Origin: Nocardiopsis potens DSM 45234
Lineage (GTDB): Bacteria > Actinomycetota > Actinomycetes > Streptosporangiales > Streptosporangiaceae
DNA: 44,538 nt
Assembly: GCF_000341105.1 (NCBI RefSeq)
Contig: NZ_ANBB01000055.1
Span: 1 to 44,538, forward strand
Direction: 5' to 3'
Part shown: positions 40,678 to 44,538 of the stretch, one piece after another
Numbering within the stretch: the stretch's first letter is position 1
How the letters are laid out: every line of letters starts with the position of its first letter
Made by a program: the position numbers and the translations under genes
Notes under the pieces: generated by a model
Databases searched by the model: none
What the model saw: the letters and a program-made list of their open reading frames with translations, nothing else
What the model was told of the DNA's origin: nothing

Positions 40678-42597
40678 ATGGCCACCGAGACCACACCCCG
40701 AACGGCCGCCGGGCCGGACGGCGGCCAGGACGGCCTGCTCCACCGCACCTGGATCCGGGTCGCCGCGGTCTTCGCCGTGCTGATCGCCGGGTACGGCCTG
40801 CTCCGCGGCCAGATGCCGTTCCCCGACTCGCTCGACGTCGGCCTCGGCGCGCTCTTCGACGACGTCTACGCCTGGATCGTCGAGAACCGCAACACCAGCC
40901 CGCTCTTCCTGTACGGCTTCAACTACGCCTCGGTCGGGCTGGGCTCCGCCGTCATCCTGATCAACCAGGGGCTGACCCTGCTCACCCCGCTCGGCGTGAT
41001 CGTGCTCGGCACGTTCGCCGCCTGGCGGGTGGCCGGCGCCAAGGTGGCCGCGTTCACCCTGGCCACCTTCGCCGTCTTCGGCCTGCTCGGCCTCTGGGAC
41101 CAGGCGATGACCACGCTCTCGCTGATCATCACCTCGGTGCTGCTGGCGCTGCTGATCGGCATCCCGCTGGGCATCGTCGCGGGCCGCCGCCCCGGCTTCG
41201 AGCGGGCGCTCCGGCCGGTGCTGGACTTCATGCAGATCATGCCGGCCTTCGCCTACCTGATGCCGATGCTGCTGCTGTTCGGCATCGGCAACCCCGCCGC
41301 CGCCGTGGCCACCACGGTGTACGCGATCCCGCCGGCGGTGCGCATCACCGCGCTGGCCATCCGCGGCGTGGACAAGGGCGCGCTGGAGGCGGCCGAGTCG
41401 CTCGGCTCCACCCGCAGGCAGATCCTCGCCAAGGTCCAGCTGCCGCTGGCCAAGCGGACCATCATGCTCGGCGTGAACCAGACCATCATGCTCGCGGTGT
41501 CCATGGTGGTCATCGCCTCGGTGATCGGCGCCGGCGGCCTGGGCGACGCCATCTACCAGGCGCTGAACAAGGTCGACGTGGGCCGCGCCTTCGAGGCGGG
41601 CCTGGCCATCGTGCTGATGGCCATCGCCCTGGACCGGATCACCGCCGCCGCCGGCGACGAGGCCCGCGGGCCGCACGTCCCGCCGGCGCTCCGCCGCCCG
41701 CTGCTGATCGGCGGCCTGCTGGCCACCGCGGCCGCCGTGGTCGTCGGCCGGCTGGCCGGACTGGCCGACTGGCCCCGGGAGGTGCGGATCTCCATCTCCG
41801 ACTGGGTGAACGCGGCCAACACCGCGGTGCAGGACGTCTTCGGCGGCTTCACCGCGTGGCTGGCCGAGGCCACCCTGAACCTGCTGCTGGACCCGCTCCG
41901 CTCAGTGCTCACCGACTCGCCGTGGTGGCTGGTGGTGCTGGCCGCCGCCGCCCTCGGCCTGGCCCTGGGCGGCTGGCGGATCGCGCTGGTCGGCGGGGTG
42001 TCCATCCTGGCCTGCGGGCTCCTCGGCGCCTGGGAGGAGAGCATGGACACGCTCTCCCAGGTGGTGGTCGCCGCGCTGGCCACCGTGGTGGTCGGCTTCG
42101 CGATCGGCGTGCTGGCCTCGCGCAGCGACCGGCTGGCCGCGGTGCTCCGCCCGATCCTGGACGCGATGCAGACGCTGCCGCCGTTCGTCTACCTGATCCC
42201 CGCGGTCGCGCTGTTCGGCATCGGCCGCATCCCGGCGCTGGCCGCCGCGGTGGTCTACGCGCTGCCGCCGGTCATCCGGCTGGTCAACGACGGAATCCGG
42301 GGCGTCTCCGCGAACACCGTGGAGGCCGCCGAATCGCTGGGCAGCACCCGCCGGCAGATGCTGCTCAAGGTGCAGCTCCCGCTGGCCCGGCACTCGCTGC
42401 TGCTCGCGGTCAACCAGGGGATCATGATGGTCCTGGCGATGGTGGTCATCGGCGCCCTGGTCGGCGCCGGCGCGCTCGGCTACGGCGTCGTGTTCGGCAT
42501 GGCCCAGAACCAGCTGGGCCTGGGCATGACCTCCGGCCTGGCCATCGTCTGCCTGGGTCTGTTCCTGGACCGGCTCACCCAGAGCGCCGCGCGCTAG
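40678..42597 (+). CDS. proW: Betaine ABC transporter permease, two ProW-type domains in one chain
   Basis: 639 residues, about twice a normal ProW. Two homologous permease halves each contain the MetI-type core: first half RPVLDFMQIMPAFAYLMPMLLLFGIG and EAAESLGSTRRQILAKVQLPLA (near residue 240), second half RPILDAMQTLPPFVYLIPAVALFGIG and EAAESLGSTRRQMLLKVQLPLA (near residue 550). The EAA loops, which contact the ATPase, are nearly identical. One gene thus supplies both halves of the channel, so no dimerisation of permease chains is needed. The first half also carries an N-terminal region with extra helices as in OpuAB. ATG 40678 lies 2 bp after the proV stop; proX follows 13 bp downstream. 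Confidence 0.93.
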   Translation: MATETTPRTAAGPDGGQDGLLHRTWIRVAAVFAVLIAGYGLLRGQMPFPDSLDVGLGALFDDVYAWIVENRNTSPLFLYGFNYASVGLGSAVILINQGLTLLTPLGVIVLGTFAAWRVAGAKVAAFTLATFAVFGLLGLWDQAMTTLSLIITSVLLALLIGIPLGIVAGRRPGFERALRPVLDFMQIMPAFAYLMPMLLLFGIGNPAAAVATTVYAIPPAVRITALAIRGVDKGALEAAESLGSTRRQILAKVQLPLAKRTIMLGVNQTIMLAVSMVVIASVIGAGGLGDAIYQALNKVDVGRAFEAGLAIVLMAIALDRITAAAGDEARGPHVPPALRRPLLIGGLLATAAAVVVGRLAGLADWPREVRISISDWVNAANTAVQDVFGGFTAWLAEATLNLLLDPLRSVLTDSPWWLVVLAAAALGLALGGWRIALVGGVSILACGLLGAWEESMDTLSQVVVAALATVVVGFAIGVLASRSDRLAAVLRPILDAMQTLPPFVYLIPAVALFGIGRIPALAAAVVYALPPVIRLVNDGIRGVSANTVEAAESLGSTRRQMLLKVQLPLARHSLLLAVNQGIMMVLAMVVIGALVGAGALGYGVVFGMAQNQLGLGMTSGLAIVCLGLFLDRLTQSAAR

Positions 42598-42610
42598 GAG
42601 GAGGAGACCC

Positions 42611-43582
42611 ATGCGCACGAAGAAGACCCGATCCCTGCTCGCCAAGGCGGCGGTGCTCGGCGCGGCCGCGCTGCTGGCCACCTCCTGCGCGGTGCGCAGC
42701 ACCGACATCCTGCGCGACCCCGGCACGGTGCGGATCGCACTGAACTCCTGGGTCGGCTACGAGGCCGACGCCGCGGTCATCAAGCACCTGCTGGAGGAGG
42801 AGCTGGACTACCAGGTCCAGCTGGTCCAGCTGGACGAGCAGCCGTCCTGGCAGGCCCTCGACCAGGGGGCGGTCGACGTGATCCTGGAGAACTGGGGCCA
42901 CGAGGACCTGATGGAGATCTACGGCCCGGGCGGCAACGGCACCGTGGTGGACGGCGGCCCCAACGGCAACATCGGCCACATCGGCTGGTACATGCCGGAG
43001 TACCTGGTGGAGGAGTACCCCGGGATCAACACCCCGGAGGGGCTCGAGGAGCACGCCGACGTGTTCCGCACCCCGGAGAGCGGGGACAAGGGCCAGTTCC
43101 TGGCCGGCGCCCCCGGCTTCGTCACCAGCGACCAGGGGCTGATCGACCACTACGGCCTGCCGTTCGAGATCGTCTACGCCGGCTCGGAGGCGGCGCAGCT
43201 CACCGAGGTGCGCCAGCGCTACCAGGCCGGCGAGCCGGTGCTGTTCTACTCCCAGGACCCCAGCTGGGTGCAGAGCGAACTCGACCTGGTCCGGGTGGAG
43301 TTCCCGGAATGGACCGAGGGCTGCGACAGCGACCCCGAGGACGTCGCCTGCGACTACCCGCGGTACGACCTGAACAAGATCTACCGCACCGGCTTCGCCG
43401 AGGAGGGCGGGGACGCGTTCGAGCTGATCGACAACTGGACCTGGGAGAATGAGGACCAGAACGCGGTCGCGCGGCTCATCGCGGGGGAGAAGCAGGACCC
43501 CGAGGAGGCCGCCGCGGCCTGGGTCGAGGAGAACCCGGACGTCTGGCGGGACTGGATGCCCGAAGGGCACGACGTGCCCTGA
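42611..43582 (+). CDS. proX: Glycine betaine-type ABC substrate-binding lipoprotein, first copy
   Basis: 323 residues. A basic start (MRTKKTRSLLAKAA), a hydrophobic segment and LLATSC form a lipoprotein signal with Cys as likely lipid anchor. The OpuAC-type domain follows: VRIALNSWVGYEADAAVIKHLLEEEL, VDVILENWGHEDLMEIYG, GHIGWYMPEYLVEEYPGINTPEGL, PGFVTSDQGLIDHYGL and FYSQDPSWVQSELDLVRVEFPEW. Trp/Tyr-rich stretches supply the aromatic cage for quaternary ammonium. It captures choline, betaine or related solutes outside the membrane and delivers them to the permease. AGGAGGAGA lies 6 nt before the ATG. A second, divergent copy follows 138 bp downstream. Confidence 0.93.
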   Translation: MRTKKTRSLLAKAAVLGAAALLATSCAVRSTDILRDPGTVRIALNSWVGYEADAAVIKHLLEEELDYQVQLVQLDEQPSWQALDQGAVDVILENWGHEDLMEIYGPGGNGTVVDGGPNGNIGHIGWYMPEYLVEEYPGINTPEGLEEHADVFRTPESGDKGQFLAGAPGFVTSDQGLIDHYGLPFEIVYAGSEAAQLTEVRQRYQAGEPVLFYSQDPSWVQSELDLVRVEFPEWTEGCDSDPEDVACDYPRYDLNKIYRTGFAEEGGDAFELIDNWTWENEDQNAVARLIAGEKQDPEEAAAAWVEENPDVWRDWMPEGHDVP

Positions 43583-43605
43583 GTCCGGCGTTCCGCGGTG
43601 ACCGG

Positions 43606-43641
43606 GCGGACCCCGGCGGCTCCGGCCGCTCCGGGGTCCGC
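43606..43641 (+). terminator. Stem-loop between the two binding-protein genes
   Basis: Perfect 11-bp stem GCGGACCCCGG (43606-43616) with its complement at 43631-43641 and a 14-nt loop, followed by a C-rich stretch with no U-tract. It may attenuate read-through so that the second binding protein is made at a different level. Confidence 0.55.
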
Positions 43642-43720
43642 CCCGTTCTCCCCGAAGGACCCCGACACCCCCCGCGATCCCCCGCACGACCCGAACGCCC
43701 CGAGAACCCCAGGAACACCC

Positions 43721-44538
43721 ATGCCCTTGTACAGGAGCGCGCCGGCCCGGGCCGCCGCGCTGGCCTCCGCCGTGCTGCTCGCGACCGCCTGCGGGCCGGC
43801 CGAGGAGGAGGGGCGCGCCGGCGCCCCCGAGGTCCGGATCGCGCTGAACGGCTGGGTCGGCTACCAGGCCGACGCCGCGGTCGTCTCCTACCTGCTCGAA
43901 GAGGAACTGGGCTACCAGGTAGAACTGGTCGAGGCCGACGAGGAGGCCTCCTGGCGGAGCCTGGCCGACGGCTCGGTCGACGTGATCCTGGAGAACTGGG
44001 GCCACGAGGACCTGATGGAGCTGTACGGCGACAGCGAGCGGCCGCTGGTCGTCGACGGCGGCCCCACCGGCAACGACGGCCGGATCGGCTGGTACCTGCC
44101 GGAGTACCTGGTCGAGGAGCACCCCGGCATCGACACGGTGGACGGGCTGCTCGGCAAGGAGGACCTCTTCGCCGGGGACGGCGGGGGCCCCGGGCGCCTG
44201 CTGGCCGCCGACCCCAGCTTCGTCACCCAGGACCAGGGCATGATCAACCACTTCGGCCTGGACCTGGAGATCGAGCACGCCGGCACCGAGGAGAAGCAGA
44301 TCGAGCGGGTCCGCGAGGCCTACGAGAAGGAAGAGCCGGTGCTCTTCTACTTCTACGAGCCGCAGTGGCTCTTCGAGGACCTCGACCTGGTCAAGGTGGA
44401 GTTCCCGGAGTACATGGAGCTGTGCGAGATCGACCCGGAGGACGTCGGCTGCGACTACCCCGACTACGAGCTGAACAAGGTGTTCTCCACCGCGTTCACC
44501 GAGACCGGCGGCCCGGCCCACGAGCTCATCGAGAACTG
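43721..44538 (+). CDS. Glycine betaine-type substrate-binding lipoprotein, second copy, cut by window edge
   Basis: The frame is open from ATG 43721 to the window end (272 codons), so about 40-50 residues are missing at the C-terminus. The signal ends in LLATAC with the lipid-anchor Cys. The domain parallels the first copy: VRIALNGWVGYQADAAVVSYLLEEEL, VDVILENWGHEDLMELYG, GRIGWYLPEYLVEEHPGIDT, DPSFVTQDQGMINHFGL, FYFYEPQWLFEDLDLVKVEFPEY. The cage regions agree but the hinge and lid differ enough to suggest another ligand preference. AGGAA is the ribosome site. It would share the same permease and ATPase, or come with its own genes beyond the window. Confidence 0.92.
   Translation, partial: MPLYRSAPARAAALASAVLLATACGPAEEEGRAGAPEVRIALNGWVGYQADAAVVSYLLEEELGYQVELVEADEEASWRSLADGSVDVILENWGHEDLMELYGDSERPLVVDGGPTGNDGRIGWYLPEYLVEEHPGIDTVDGLLGKEDLFAGDGGGPGRLLAADPSFVTQDQGMINHFGLDLEIEHAGTEEKQIERVREAYEKEEPVLFYFYEPQWLFEDLDLVKVEFPEYMELCEIDPEDVGCDYPDYELNKVFSTAFTETGGPAHELIEN

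Noticed and set aside
42575-44521. A 648-codon minus-strand frame opposite the binding-protein genes
   Set aside because: Same shadow pattern; the plus-strand lipoproteins are clear.

Overview
The window is very GC-rich DNA with strong third-position G/C bias, GTG and TTG starts, many 4-nt stop/start overlaps and several leaderless-type starts. This is typical of a filamentous actinobacterium. The gene set (FhuF-like iron-sulfur protein, paired FluC channels, SURF1, DUF3817, DUF397, bet operon with a double permease) suggests a Nocardiopsis-like member of the Nocardiopsaceae. That placement is an inference; no rRNA or other marker gene is present. I recognise no tRNA, rRNA, CRISPR array or insertion sequence.

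Layout. 1-11.4 kb is mostly chromosomal housekeeping and small-molecule enzymes: an FhuF-like protein cut by the left edge, a 63-bp tandem repeat, a glyoxalase-fold protein, a Clp-N domain protein whose promoter carries three copies of one 16-bp operator, a phospholipid-methyltransferase-like enzyme, an HSL-type esterase with a partial duplication of its own 5' end, two SDRs, a GNAT, a pentapeptide-repeat protein, and hisE-hisG followed by a spermidine-synthase-like protein. 11.4-19.1 kb carries thioredoxin, a translationally coupled DUF202 pair, a minus-strand WbqC / PIG-L deacetylase / NAD-sugar epimerase set facing a processive family-2 glycosyltransferase (a likely surface-glycan locus with a low-GC centre), DUF3817 and SURF1. 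19.2-19.45 kb has no convincing protein gene but holds a promoter, two six-G-loop hairpins and an intrinsic terminator: a candidate small RNA.

21.2-29.1 kb is the most unusual part. Three tightly packed co-directional genes encode a trypsin-like protease joined to a VMAP-C-type region, a MoxR-type AAA+ ATPase, and a 1530-residue protein joining a degenerate vWA-like (SAV_2336-type) region to an NB-ARC STAND NTPase and a TPR array. This matches the logic of the MoxR/vWA/VMAP 'ternary' conflict systems of multicellular bacteria, with the vWA and STAND/TPR sensor parts in one chain. An orphan DUF397 protein follows.

29.9-36 kb has a VOC protein, a DinB-like protein, an alpha/beta hydrolase lacking its nucleophilic serine, two FluC genes, an ABC-2 exporter with its own XRE regulator, and a class II aldolase-fold protein lacking all recognisable zinc-ligand histidines. 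36.3-44.5 kb is an osmoprotection operon: betB, betA, an ATPase, a fused double permease and two tandem betaine-type binding lipoproteins (the second cut by the right edge). It couples uptake of quaternary amines with oxidation of choline to glycine betaine.
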